From positions 62,001 to 126,000 of the forward strand of contig NZ_CALART010000029.1 of the NCBI RefSeq assembly GCF_937888285.1: 64,000 nt of DNA. Direction: 5' to 3'. Both the position numbers and the translations under genes were made by a program. Positions 9,452 to 17,376 of this stretch are shown in pieces; positions within the stretch are counted from its first letter, which is position 1; every line of letters begins with the position of its first letter. The notes under the pieces are model-generated. The model saw only the letters and a program-made list of their open reading frames with translations, ran no database searches and was not told where the DNA came from. The DNA comes from an uncultured Aquimonas sp. Its GTDB lineage: Bacteria; Pseudomonadota; Gammaproteobacteria; Xanthomonadales; Xanthomonadaceae.

Positions 9452-9478
9452 GGAAGGCCCGCACGCGGCGGGCCTTCC
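9452..9478 (-). terminator. Rho-independent terminator of bfr
   Basis: A perfect 11-bp stem (GGAAGGCCCGC / GCGGGCCTTCC) with a 5-nt loop lies 24 bp past the bfr stop. Read on the minus strand it is followed by GTTTTCC, a short T-run. It is positioned to end bfr transcription. Confidence 0.8.
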
Positions 9479-9502
9479 AGGATCAGCGCGGTGCGGCTCA
9501 GC

Positions 9503-9976
9503 TCAGCTGCTGCCGAGCTTGGTCTGCAGGTAGTTGGCCTCGCCGATCCGCTCGATCAGGGCGAGCTGGGTTTCCAGCCAGTCGACGTGTTCCTCTTCCG
9601 ATTCGAGGATGTCGGTGAGCAGGTCGCGGGAAACGTAGTCACCGGCCTGCTCGCAGTGGCTGATGCCGGCCTTCAACACCGGCAGCGCCGCCTGCTCCAG
9701 CTTGAGGTCGCATTCCAGCGCTTCCTTCGGCGTCTCCCCGATCAGCAGCTTGCCCAGCTGCTGCAGGTTCGGCAGGCCCTCCAGGAACAGGATGCGCTCG
9801 ATCAGCTTGTCGGCGTGCTTCATCTCGTCGATCGACTCGCGGTACTCGTGCTCGCCGAGCTCCTTCAGGCCCCAGTTCTGGAACATGCGGGCATGCAGGA
9901 AATACTGGTTGATCGCGGTCAGCTCGTTGTAGAGGGCGCGATTGAGATGCTCGATGACCTTGGCATCGCCTTTCAT
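9503..9976 (-). CDS. bfr: Bacterioferritin
   Basis: The 157-residue product starts at [15 protein letters not shown] (ATG at 9976, preceded on its strand by AGGAGA). The ferroxidase ligands are visible: the first glutamate in [20 protein letters not shown] (Glu, bridging Met-52 type haem ligand and His), and EEEHVDWLE near the C-terminus. Length is normal for Bfr (about 158). The 24-mer oxidises and stores iron in the cytoplasm, with haem bound between subunit pairs. The open frame extends to 10048, but the extra residues are not family-like. bfd lies 203 bp upstream on the same strand, giving a storage/release pair. Confidence 0.96.
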   Translation of the reverse strand: MKGDAKVIEHLNRALYNELTAINQYFLHARMFQNWGLKELGEHEYRESIDEMKHADKLIERILFLEGLPNLQQLGKLLIGETPKEALECDLKLEQAALPVLKAGISHCEQAGDYVSRDLLTDILESEEEHVDWLETQLALIERIGEANYLQTKLGSS

Positions 9977-10179
9977 GGGGCGTCTCCTGCTGCAGTTCGA
10001 TGGACGCACCACTGTAGCCGCGCGCGAGCGGCGGTGACGAAACTCCAATCGGAAGCATTCTCAGACCCGGCCATTGGCCGGGTGCCGGCGGTGAGAGAGC
10101 GAGGCCCTGCTAGGGCTCGCAGCTGCGTTGGAGACGGAGGACGTTCCCGCCGTCGACCCACCGTTTCGTTGCCGGAGGC

Positions 10180-10365
10180 TCAGGCGACCATGGGCAGGGC
10201 GAGCGCCCTGGTTTCCTCGAGGATCTGCACGGCCAGTTCCCTACAACACCCGCAGCTGCTGCCGCAGCCGGTGGCCGCAGCCAGCCCGTCCAGCCCTTCG
10301 ACGCCGCGTTCGGCGGCTTCACGAATGGTCTTGTCGGTGATCCCGTGGCAGAGGCAGACGTACAT
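10180..10365 (-). CDS. bfd: Bacterioferritin-associated ferredoxin
   Basis: This 61-residue protein begins MYVCLCHGITDKTIREA and carries the Bfd [2Fe-2S] pattern: CxC at the start and CGSSCGCC about 33 residues later. Bfd binds bacterioferritin and passes electrons through the haem to reduce and mobilise stored Fe(III). The open frame extends to 10398, but MYVCLC is the universal Bfd start, so 10365 is used. It lies upstream of bfr on the same strand. The second half-motif has four cysteines (C-GSS-C-G-C-C) and the last CGCC is the likely CxxC ligand pair. Iron-dependent regulation is expected for the family; no Fur box was identified. Confidence 0.92.
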   Translation of the reverse strand: MYVCLCHGITDKTIREAAERGVEGLDGLAAATGCGSSCGCCRELAVQILEETRALALPMVA

Positions 10366-10464
10366 GGCGGGCAGCCGATCAGAGTCGATGGGCTGCATTC
10401 AAGCGCGAATGCGAATGAGTGTCAACTAGACTCGCGCTCGCGACCAATGGCGGTGATCCCGGGT

Positions 10465-11049
10465 TCAGCCAGCGCCGCCCGCCGCCTCGCGCGCCGCTGC
10501 CCGCCGCTCGCGCCTGGGGACCGCCACGTCGGCTTCCAGCGTCGGCGGTGCGAGCTCAAGTATGCGACTGCCGCTGGCACGTTCCGCATAGGGCGCGAGG
10601 TGCTTGAGCGCTTGAGCGTAGACGCGCCGCTTGAAACTGACGACGTGCTCCAGCGGATACCAGAAATCGACCCAGCGCCAGCTGTCGAACTCGGGCCGCT
10701 CATGCGCGTCGAGGCGCACCGCCTCCTCGGCGCCGGTCAGGCGCAGCAGAAACCAGACCTGCTTCTGGCCGATGCACAGGGGGCGCTTGCCCGGGCGTAC
10801 GCAGCGCCGCGGCAGGCGATAGCGCAGCCAGCCGGGCGTTGCACCGAGCAGCTCGACGTGATGCGGCTTCAGACCGACTTCCTCGTCCAGCTCGCGGTAC
10901 ATCGCCTCCTCTGGGGTCTCGTCACTGTTCATGCCGCCTTGCGGGAACTGCCAGCCATCCCGCGTCACCCGCCGCGCCCAGAGCACCTGGCCGGTGGAGT
11001 GCATCAGGATGATGCCGACGTTCGGGCGGTAACCGTCCGGATCGATCAC
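10465..11049 (-). CDS. rppH: RNA pyrophosphohydrolase RppH (Nudix)
   Basis: The sequence [20 protein letters not shown] is the canonical RppH N-terminus. It is followed by WQFPQGGM and a full Nudix box ([18 protein letters not shown] then DEEVGL). RppH removes pyrophosphate from triphosphorylated mRNA 5' ends and so triggers RNase E decay. A GTG at 11049 is taken as the start because it gives the family-standard N-terminus and a GGAG lies about 9 nt upstream. The frame remains open to 11169 without family similarity. The product has 194 residues. The C-terminal arginine-rich tail is variable in this family. It is divergent from the tRNA-Met gene. Confidence 0.93.
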   Translation of the reverse strand: MIDPDGYRPNVGIILMHSTGQVLWARRVTRDGWQFPQGGMNSDETPEEAMYRELDEEVGLKPHHVELLGATPGWLRYRLPRRCVRPGKRPLCIGQKQVWFLLRLTGAEEAVRLDAHERPEFDSWRWVDFWYPLEHVVSFKRRVYAQALKHLAPYAERASGSRILELAPPTLEADVAVPRRERRAAAREAAGGAG

Positions 11050-11189
11050 GGGACGGAACTCCAAACTCAAGATGGCAGGGACTGTGCCACAGCGGCCGGA
11101 AGCGCCACAACACGCGCACTCACAGCGCAGACCACGAACACGGCCGGCGCCGCATCTGACCAGCGACACTGCGGTGCGATGCCTTGCGC

Positions 11190-11218
11190 TTGACCGGGTG
11201 CGAGTGCGCGCGCAAAAT
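11190..11218 (+). promoter_or_regulatory. Candidate sigma-70 promoter of tRNA-Met
   Basis: TTGACC at 11190-11195 and CAAAAT at 11213-11218 are separated by 17 bp. The -10 matches 4 of 6 consensus bases and is followed by a GC-rich discriminator typical of stringently controlled stable-RNA promoters. The predicted start lies about 30-35 nt before the tRNA. Confidence 0.5.
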
Positions 11219-11258
11219 GCGCGGCCCCCGGGAGCGCTGTGAGCGCCCCGAGGCCTGT

Positions 11259-11335
11259 GGCTATGTAGCTCAGCCGGTTAGAGCACAGCACTCATAATGC
11301 TGGGGTCGGTGGTTCGAGTCCACCCATAGCCACCA
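11259..11335 (+). tRNA. tRNA-Met (elongator, anticodon CAU)
   Basis: The 77-nt cloverleaf has acceptor stem GGCTATG / CATAGCC, an anticodon stem CAGCA / TGCTG with loop CTCATAA, a T arm containing GGTTCGAGTCC, discriminator A and an encoded CCA at 11333-11335. The sequence closely follows E. coli elongator tRNA-Met, not initiator or the lysidine-modified Ile2 form. Its 3' end (from 11313) is the attachment site of the genomic island. The island copy keeps the tRNA intact but replaces its native downstream sequence. Confidence 0.97.
11313..11335 (+). repeat. attL core: 23-bp direct repeat within the tRNA-Met 3' end
   Basis: These 23 bases (T arm to CCA, beginning TTCGAGTCCACCCATAGCC) recur exactly at 61992-62014. 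Flanking bases differ on both sides of the two copies. A tRNA 3'-end identity block with an integrase gene 177 bp further in is the classic attL of a tyrosine-recombinase island. Confidence 0.95.
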
Positions 11336-11380
11336 TATATGCATGCCAAGAAGTGCCAGAAAAAACCAAAACACCTTTAA

Positions 11381-11405
11381 AACCGCGCACTTGCGCGGTT
11401 TTTTG
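11381..11405 (+). terminator. Island-borne terminator behind tRNA-Met
   Basis: AACCGCGCA / TGCGCGGTT form a perfect inverted repeat followed by a T-run (ggttttttg). It sits 46 bp past the tRNA CCA inside the island, so it likely ends tRNA transcription in place of the displaced native terminator at 62021. Confidence 0.75.
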
Positions 11406-11449
11406 TTGCCCGAAAGGTGCCAGGTCGTCCCAAGAAGTTCCACTCTGGC

Positions 11450-11532
11450 GGGGGTAGCGATGGGGGTGTGGCAGGGGTACAAAAGGGACAGTACCCCCAA
11501 GAGACCCCGACATGCCTGCCAAGGTACCCCCA
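11450..11532 (+). promoter_or_regulatory. Integrase upstream repeats (candidate arm sites/operator)
   Basis: A perfect 7-bp inverted repeat, GGGGTAC (11474-11480) and GTACCCC (11491-11497) with a 10-bp spacer, lies just upstream of the integrase start. A second direct GTACCCCCA is at 11524-11532, inside the first codons. GGGGGTAGC at 11450-11458 also occurs at 61931-61939 and 59019-59027, near the right junctions. These could be integrase arm-binding sites or an autoregulatory operator. Confidence 0.4.
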
Positions 11533-12801
11533 CTCAGCGACCTGCGCTGCCGCTCCGCAAAGGGTGATCCGGCGGGAAAGCCCCACAAACTTTTCGATGG
11601 CGGGGGGCTGTTCCTGTTGATCAGCCCAACGGGAACCAAGCACTGGCGCTTCAAGTACCGCTTTGCAGGCAAGGAAAAGTTGCTCTCGTTGGGGCCCTAT
11701 CCCTCGGTCACCTTGGCCGAAGCGCGTGAACTACGCGAACAAGCTCGGCAGCAGCTGCGCGCATCCATCGATCCAGCGGTTGCTCGACGCATCCGCCAGA
11801 TCGAAGCCACGACTTCGGCGTCAAATACACTGGAGGCCATCGGCCGCGAGTGGCATCAGAAGCAAACGAGCGGATGGGCGAGTAGCCACGCGGAGAAGGT
11901 GCTGATCCGACTTGAGAAGAACGTGTTTCCGGTCTTGGGGGCGCTTCCCATCCAGAGCATCACTACGCCGGCACTCCTCTCCACGCTCCAAACCGTCGAG
12001 CGTCGGGGAGCGCTCGACACGGCCCGAAGAATTCGCCAGTACCTGGCACAGATCTTTCGGCATGCTATCCAAACCGGAAGAGCCGAACGCAACCCCGCGG
12101 CAGACTTGGTCGGCGCAACCGCGGTCCCGGTCTCACACAAGTACGCATCCATCCGTGACCCGCAGCTGCTAGGCAGACTAATCGCCGACCTTGAGGTCTA
12201 CGAAGGCTCGAACATCACCCGTGCCGCGCTCCAGCTACTGCCCATGCTGTTTTGCCGACCGGGCGAACTGCGCGGCATGCGCTGGGCCGAACTGGACCTA
12301 GATGCACGCCTTTGGCGCATCCCGCCGGAGCGCCAGAAGCTGCGCAAACGCACCAAACAGTCCAACCGGGTTGCTGATTTCGTCGTGCCCCTTCCGAAGC
12401 AGGCGGTGGATGTGCTGCATGGTCTTGCGCCCTACACCAAGGGATACAGCGAGTTCGTCTTCCCGAGCGAACGCAGCCGCGATCGACCGATGTCCGACGG
12501 AACCTTCAGTGCCGCCCTGCGCCGTCTCGGATATGACTCCTCAATCATTACACCCCACGGCTTCAGGCACACGGCATCCACTATGTTGAACGAGAGCAGG
12601 CGCTGGTCAGCCGACGCAATCGAAGCGCAGTTGTCGCATGCGGACCCGAACTCGGTACGAGGCATCTATAACGGGGCCAAGTACCTTAAGGAACGCGAGC
12701 AGATGATGCAGGCGTGGGCTGATCACCTCGACCGCCTGAAGCGCCAGCCATCCCGCCAAAAAGCCAGCAGGGCCAGAGCAGACCGGCGCGCAGATCTCTG
12801 A
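11512..12801 (+). CDS. P4-family tyrosine-recombinase integrase
   Basis: This 429-residue integrase opens with an arm-binding domain of the DUF4102/P4 type (KGDPAGKPHKLFDGGGLFL, WRFKYRFAGKEKLLSLGPYP). A SAM-like core-binding domain follows (about 110-200). The catalytic domain has Arg in FCRPGELRGMRW, HGFRHTAS (HxxR), the second His in QLSHADPNSVRG and the nucleophile in YNGAKYLKER. All catalytic residues are present, so it should be active. Position next to attL and orientation away from the tRNA are typical. It catalyses site-specific integration/excision between attP and the tRNA-Met 3' end. The start ATG at 11512 lies just after the GTACCCC repeats. Confidence 0.95.
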   Translation: MPAKVPPLSDLRCRSAKGDPAGKPHKLFDGGGLFLLISPTGTKHWRFKYRFAGKEKLLSLGPYPSVTLAEARELREQARQQLRASIDPAVARRIRQIEATTSASNTLEAIGREWHQKQTSGWASSHAEKVLIRLEKNVFPVLGALPIQSITTPALLSTLQTVERRGALDTARRIRQYLAQIFRHAIQTGRAERNPAADLVGATAVPVSHKYASIRDPQLLGRLIADLEVYEGSNITRAALQLLPMLFCRPGELRGMRWAELDLDARLWRIPPERQKLRKRTKQSNRVADFVVPLPKQAVDVLHGLAPYTKGYSEFVFPSERSRDRPMSDGTFSAALRRLGYDSSIITPHGFRHTASTMLNESRRWSADAIEAQLSHADPNSVRGIYNGAKYLKEREQMMQAWADHLDRLKRQPSRQKASRARADRRADL

Positions 12802-12861
12802 CGCAACTTGCACCTTCGCAAAACGGCTTGATCGTGGAGCTCCCCAGCCAGGAGCACAGCC

Positions 12862-13452
12862 ATGAATCCACGCCGTCGGTTCCGCAAGCCCCTACTCGCT
12901 CAGTTCCGGGTTCTCCGCCTGCCGCTGCAGGTCCTGGGCTTTTGCCTTTCCTTCGCGAGCTACGCTCCCTCTGAGGCGTTTGAGGCTGGCCTTCGTCCGC
13001 TTGGCATCGAGCTCGGCTCAGCCATTCAGGACGTGCGATCGCATATTCGCGAGGTCGGTGCCACCTGCGACGAGGGCACCAGTGCAGTGGCACGGGGCCC
13101 ATTGCTGAACTGCACCGGTGCCTTCGGACTGGAGGGGTTGCAACAGGTGAAGTTCCTTTTCTCGCGTGGAGGCCGCCTTGAGGGTGTCGTCCTAACCTTG
13201 CCTAAGGAGCGCTGGCGATCGGTGAACACCGCATTGGCTGAGCGTTACCGTCTTGAGCGCAGTCTTGAGCCGTTCGTAGGCGACCGATCATCTACTTACA
13301 TTGGCGCAGGCGGCCGCGTGGTCGCCGAGTCGCCACATTTGAGCTTCGAGATGTCTCTGACTTATGCGACAGACTGGCTGCTTGAAGCCGCGGATGAGCA
13401 CAGTGCCGTCAAAGAAAGCGAGGCCCGCCGCAAGGACGCGGCGAGCCTCTGA
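12862..13452 (+). CDS. Hypothetical exported protein
   Basis: The 196-residue product starts at an ATG with AGGAG 8 nt upstream. A basic N-terminus (MNPRRRFRKP) and a hydrophobic stretch (LPLQVLGFCLSFASYAPSEA) look like a signal peptide, so the protein is probably exported. The mature part has two cysteines (GATCDEG, LLNCTGAF) that could form a disulfide. The pattern LGIELGSAIQDVRSHI...GLQQVKFLFSRGGRLEGVVL is what small exported proteins with a beta-sheet fold often show. The family is not recognised. It lies 60 bp after the integrase, on the same strand, and may be expressed with it. Confidence 0.65.
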   Translation: MNPRRRFRKPLLAQFRVLRLPLQVLGFCLSFASYAPSEAFEAGLRPLGIELGSAIQDVRSHIREVGATCDEGTSAVARGPLLNCTGAFGLEGLQQVKFLFSRGGRLEGVVLTLPKERWRSVNTALAERYRLERSLEPFVGDRSSTYIGAGGRVVAESPHLSFEMSLTYATDWLLEAADEHSAVKESEARRKDAASL

Positions 13453-13479
13453 GAGACCCCAGCTCAATGGGCCAAATGA

Positions 13480-13662
13480 TTACCGGTGTGCATCGATCCA
13501 GGCCTCGATCTCACTCGACAGCCAGGCCACGGAGCGAGGCGAGAGGCTCCTGCGGCGAGGGAACTTGCCGGCCATTTCAAGCCGGCGAATCGTATTCTTC
13601 GAAAGGCCTACACGTTCGATAACGTACTGTAGACGAACAAACTGCGCGGAAACGTCGGACAT
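13480..13662 (-). CDS. AlpA-family excisionase/transcriptional regulator
   Basis: The 60-residue protein (RLQYVIERVGLSKNTIRRLE, then FPRRRSLSPRSVAWLSSEIE) matches the AlpA/MerR-like winged-helix family. Such genes accompany P4-type integrases and act as excisionases or activate integrase expression. It lies convergent to the 12862 gene and divergent from the 13818 gene. The end VAWLSSEIEAWIDAHR is the typical AlpA C-terminus. It could be a recombination directionality factor for this island. Confidence 0.85.
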   Translation of the reverse strand: MSDVSAQFVRLQYVIERVGLSKNTIRRLEMAGKFPRRRSLSPRSVAWLSSEIEAWIDAHR

Positions 13663-13817
13663 GGTTGCTCCTTGGTTGGGTTAGGTTGAGGCGACGCTGC
13701 CCGAACCTTGGTGGCGCCGCGGAACCCATACTGATGCCTCGATGTGCGCTCCATTTACCGAATACCCCCGGCTTTTGGGCAGATATCGGGAAGTCCGCCC
13801 GGGACAGGAAGGGGGGT

Positions 13818-14075
13818 ATGCCTCCCAGCAGCCATGAACATGCACCATCCAAGGTTGGGACAGCGAACATGCCGAGGTCGCCTCAAACGCCCGAGCTTGC
13901 CCTCATCGAAGGTGGGCACCGGGGCCTGATCAGGCGACTGATCAGAGCTCTGGCAACGCATCAGGACGCAAGGTTGTCTGTAGAGCTGGATCGCCTTGAG
14001 CGCCGAGCGACGCTCAAGGTAATCGGTGCGCAGGCATCGTCCGATCTGGCAGATCGATCATCAGAAGAGGACTGA
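13818..14075 (+). CDS. Small hypothetical protein
   Basis: An 85-residue frame starts at the ATG at 13818 immediately after a strong purine-rich ribosome site (AGGAAGGGGGG). The product MPPSSHEHAPSKVGTANMPR...ALIEGGHRGLIRRLIRALA is charged and helical in its second half (LSVELDRLERRATLKVIGAQ). No family is recognised. It is the first rightward gene after alpA. The ribosome site and third-position bias support it being real, but it could be a chance frame. Confidence 0.45.
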   Translation: MPPSSHEHAPSKVGTANMPRSPQTPELALIEGGHRGLIRRLIRALATHQDARLSVELDRLERRATLKVIGAQASSDLADRSSEED

Positions 14076-15076
14076 AGATCATATGCCTAGACGAGCGGGC
14101 CCGCGCACCCGACAAGGTGTCAGTAGTCCCACCTTCTGGGTATCGAAAGGGTCGAAGCGGATGGGTTGCACGGGACGCACTTTCTGGAGGCAATTGTCTG
14201 TCGAGGGTGGCGCTGCCAGCTTGCCTCACCCCAGTCTTAGATCGCACCACGGAGACCCGCCGTTCCGCGCAATGGTGCCCGAGGAAGCCGGCTCACGATC
14301 GATCCAGGACGCGCCAGAAGGGCCCAGAAAGGTCCATCGCGGATGGCGAGTTGCATCGGGGTTATTGGCAGCGCTAGCGTTGCTATCGTTGTACGCCCGG
14401 CTTCGGCGTTGATGGAGCACACATGAGAATGGCGCCGGCGTTGCTGGCGCTGAACACCACAAGGCCGGAGCGCGCGAATGCGAGCCCCGGCAAACATAAG
14501 GCAAGGCTAGCTCCCGCGGTCGCTTTGCCCCGGCGCGCCGGCAACCAAGCGCGACCAACGCCGTAGCCTCAACGATTAGAGGCCAAGGCCCGCTGTGCGG
14601 CCATCGACGCCGCCACAGCGACACGCCCATGGGGCCAAGCGCTGCGGTTGAGCCAACCCAGCTCCTGCGCTCGACTCTCTTCAGCCGGACCCGCCGCTGC
14701 GGCCGGCCTAGCCACGCCCGACTTGGGCCGTGCGAATCGCAAGAGTGACGCACACCAATAAGCCAGCGTAGAGCCACCAAGACCAAGGCCTCCGTGTCCC
14801 GGCGCAACAGTGATGCCCGCGTTTCCCAGCGGGACACCCTCTATACGCGGCGTGAGCCGAATCCATCTGAAGTCCAGCTCCCCCTCTCTGGGGCGCCCTC
14901 TTGGCCGCCTTGCGGCGCCGCTGCCTGTTTGCGACGGGCGGGACAGGCAGGGCCCGTTACTGAACCTGACGCGAGGTCGCGCCGGGGCTGGATGTGCCGC
15001 CGCCCACGGGAACGAGCGGCTTGAGTCGTCGGCGCGACCACTCTTACCCGAACTAACCAGCGACCAGGAGTAGAAA
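14076..15076. other. ~1 kb without a convincing gene
   Basis: Several frames are open on both strands, but none has a family resemblance, a good ribosome site and the third-position GC bias of the neighbouring genes. A 109-codon frame at 14083-14412 has low third-position GC and is probably spurious. The block ends at the strong ribosome site of the 15077 gene (accaggag then GTG). It may hold a promoter region, a regulatory RNA, or a decayed gene. No CRISPR repeats, tRNA or clear terminator were found. Confidence 0.5.
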
Positions 15077-16012
15077 GTGAGTCGGAAGAACAGACTGAAG
15101 GCCGAGCTTGACCGCAAGCTGAACAAAGCAGGCGGTGCGCACCTGACCAAGGAGTCGGGTCGGCGATTCTCGCGGTGCTTCACCAGACTGATGCGGACGC
15201 TCGGTTTCACCCATTTGCTGGAGCCTGAGCAGATCATGGTCAAGCACATCGTCGCCTACGTAGAAGCACGCAAGGAAGAGGGCATCGCAACCCGAACCCT
15301 GCAGAACGAGGTCGCTCATTTGCGGAAGATCCTGCGCCTGAGCAACCGCTCCCAGCTGGCTGACAGCAGCGACATCAGCAATGCAGCGCTTGGGCTGTCA
15401 GGCGCCTCACGGAAGGGGACCAAGCAGCCCATGACCGGGGAGCGACTGCTTGAGCTTCAGATTCTCGCCAGGCAGCAGGACAGGCCCGGTATGGCCGCGC
15501 TGCTTGGGTTGGAGTACCACCTCGGCCTGCGCGGCGCAGAAGCTATCCATGCCTGCACTGACACGCTGATGCGCTGGCGGCAGGAGCTCTCAGCATCCTC
15601 AAGTATCCGAGTGCTCGCCGGCACTAAGGGTGGGCGGCCTCGCGATGTACTGATCTTGCGTCCACTGGCTGCTGCATGGGCGATCTTTGCAGCGCTTGAG
15701 GTCTGCCAATCGCAAGGCGGGTTTCTGGTAGTGAGGAAGGACGGCTCGCCAGCAGGCGGGCTCAAGCAGGCCCGCAGCATCTACCACGCTTGGGCGCATC
15801 GGGCAGGCATCGAGCCGCATGCGGCACGTTACGCCTTCGCCGCGAATCAGATGGAGGAGTACCTGCGCCGTGGCTACTCGGAGCGCGAGGCGTTGATCGC
15901 GATCAGCCATGCGCTCGGGCATGGCGACGGGCGTGGCCGTTGGGTGCGGTCTGTGTACCTGCAAACGCCTGGCACGCCGCGCTCAACCCCCGCTGACGAG
16001 GTGCGTGCATGA
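15077..16012 (+). CDS. Tyrosine-recombinase-like (integrase-domain) protein
   Basis: The protein has 311 residues from a GTG start with CCAGGAG 6 nt upstream. The N-terminal part is a SAM-like DNA-binding domain (RFSRCFTRLMRTLGFTHLLE, ARKEEGIATRTLQNEVAHLR). The C-terminal part keeps catalytic landmarks: Arg in YHLGLRGAEAIHA, HAARYAFAAN (HxxR), the late His in HALGHGDGRG and Tyr in WVRSVYLQT. It belongs to the 'integrase domain-containing' proteins found inside large integrative elements rather than at their ends. It could act in element resolution or multimer separation. Its stop overlaps the start of the ParM-like gene by 4 bp, so the two are translationally coupled. Confidence 0.8.
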   Translation: MSRKNRLKAELDRKLNKAGGAHLTKESGRRFSRCFTRLMRTLGFTHLLEPEQIMVKHIVAYVEARKEEGIATRTLQNEVAHLRKILRLSNRSQLADSSDISNAALGLSGASRKGTKQPMTGERLLELQILARQQDRPGMAALLGLEYHLGLRGAEAIHACTDTLMRWRQELSASSSIRVLAGTKGGRPRDVLILRPLAAAWAIFAALEVCQSQGGFLVVRKDGSPAGGLKQARSIYHAWAHRAGIEPHAARYAFAANQMEEYLRRGYSEREALIAISHALGHGDGRGRWVRSVYLQTPGTPRSTPADEVRA

Positions 16013-17103
16013 ACCCCGAGGCCGAGACTGTTCCTAACGCGCTCGTTTCTGTACAGACGTCGCCGACTCAGCACGACGCCTTAGGCGTCCTCGTTGGGCT
16101 TGACCTCGGCATGAGCCTTACCAAGATCGCCCATCAAACCGGGAGCCGGGGTCGCCCTGTGCTGGAGCGATTCGTGTCCAAGGCGCGCCCTCTGAAGACG
16201 ATGCCAAGCCGCGCAAACGGAAGCCACGACTTATTGGGCGGACGCGAAGTGTTGGTCGGTGATGAGGTTTGGGTGGCGGGCATCCAGTCACCTTTCCACA
16301 GTCGCCACACCCGTTCGCGCAGGCGCGCCCATACCGATACTCAGGATTGGACTGCGCTCGCGCACGCAGCACTGGCCAGCATCGGGCATAAGCGAGTCCA
16401 GCACTTGGTGGCTGGTGTACCGATCTCCGAGTTCTACAAGAAGGGCCGAGCCGACGCGCTCAAAGCATCGCTACAGGGGAAGCATCAGGTGAGCGTCGAT
16501 CAGTCCGTAGAGGTACAGCGCGTAAGCATTATTCCGCGTCCTCTGGGAGCCTTCGCCGCATGGGTGAGCCAGTACGAGGCTGCTTGCAGTAAGCAGCTTG
16601 ATCGCGACGCATCCGTTCTGGTGATTGATGCAGGCCACTCGGAGGTCGCCTGGATGCAGATGCAAGGCCCATTCATCCGGCGTCAGTCCAGCGGCTACAG
16701 CCTGCAGGGCGGCTTAGACCTTCTCCGGAGGGTCAGCGCAACGATGGACAGCCGCTTTCGGCACCGGGTCAGCATGGACCGCCTCGAGGCGCGATTTCAG
16801 CAGAATGAAATGCGGATGGACCTTGGGGAGGTCACGGTCGACCTCTACGAACAGGTGCTTGCGGTGGCGGATCTCGTCGTCTCTGAGGTGATCCTCAAGG
16901 CCAAGAAATCGCAAAGGCCACGGCGCGAAGGCTTGCTCGCTATCTTGCTGACAGGCGGGTGGCGCGGTGTCTATGAGCCAGCCGTCGCAGCGGCGTTTCC
17001 CGAGACAAACATCATTCGCTTGGCTGATCCGATCTCAGCCAACGCGATTGGCTGCCTTCAGTTCGCGCGCCACCTGCAGGGCTGCGGGACGTCCGCGCTC
17101 TGA
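16009..17103 (+). CDS. ParM/StbA-like actin-fold ATPase
   Basis: This 364-residue protein has the actin-fold signatures: phosphate-1 VGLDLGMSLTKIA (Asp near 32), phosphate-2 LVIDAGHSEVAW (about 200), and the adenosine motif ILLTGGWRG (about 313). ParM-type proteins form dynamic filaments that push plasmid copies apart. In integrative elements they may stabilise an excised circular form. It is coupled by an ATGA overlap to the recombinase-like gene, which suggests a joint maintenance role. No ParR-type adaptor gene is visible downstream; the next gene is on the other strand 273 bp away. The call as a ParM/StbA/Alp-like actin is good; the exact subfamily is not resolved. Confidence 0.8.
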   Translation: MNPEAETVPNALVSVQTSPTQHDALGVLVGLDLGMSLTKIAHQTGSRGRPVLERFVSKARPLKTMPSRANGSHDLLGGREVLVGDEVWVAGIQSPFHSRHTRSRRRAHTDTQDWTALAHAALASIGHKRVQHLVAGVPISEFYKKGRADALKASLQGKHQVSVDQSVEVQRVSIIPRPLGAFAAWVSQYEAACSKQLDRDASVLVIDAGHSEVAWMQMQGPFIRRQSSGYSLQGGLDLLRRVSATMDSRFRHRVSMDRLEARFQQNEMRMDLGEVTVDLYEQVLAVADLVVSEVILKAKKSQRPRREGLLAILLTGGWRGVYEPAVAAAFPETNIIRLADPISANAIGCLQFARHLQGCGTSAL

Positions 17104-17376
17104 TCGCACCGCTTGCCGAAGGGGAAGCACGTCCTCCCTTGGTGGTCACCGGAGTCTTCCGGAGGCTGCGGGACGGTCGTGAGCTTCGCCCGACCCCTGC
17201 TGAATCCGCTCGCTGCCTGGCGAATACGTAGACATGCTCCCGGATGCTGCGCTTTCTGGCGGCGACTGCGCGCCTGAGAGACCGGGCTGTGCCGATCGCC
17301 TCGGCATATGCCCGGTGCTCTCTGACTCAGAGTGCGCCGGTGTTGACGCGTTTGGGCGTTTTGTGTCGAAGAGTTC

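Noticed and set aside
14083..14412. Possible 109-aa gene after the 13818 gene
   Set aside because: A weak ribosome site exists, but third-position GC is low and no family fits, so it is treated as non-coding.
14226..15249. Overlapping minus-strand frames
   Set aside because: No ribosome site or family similarity; part is antisense to the recombinase-like gene.
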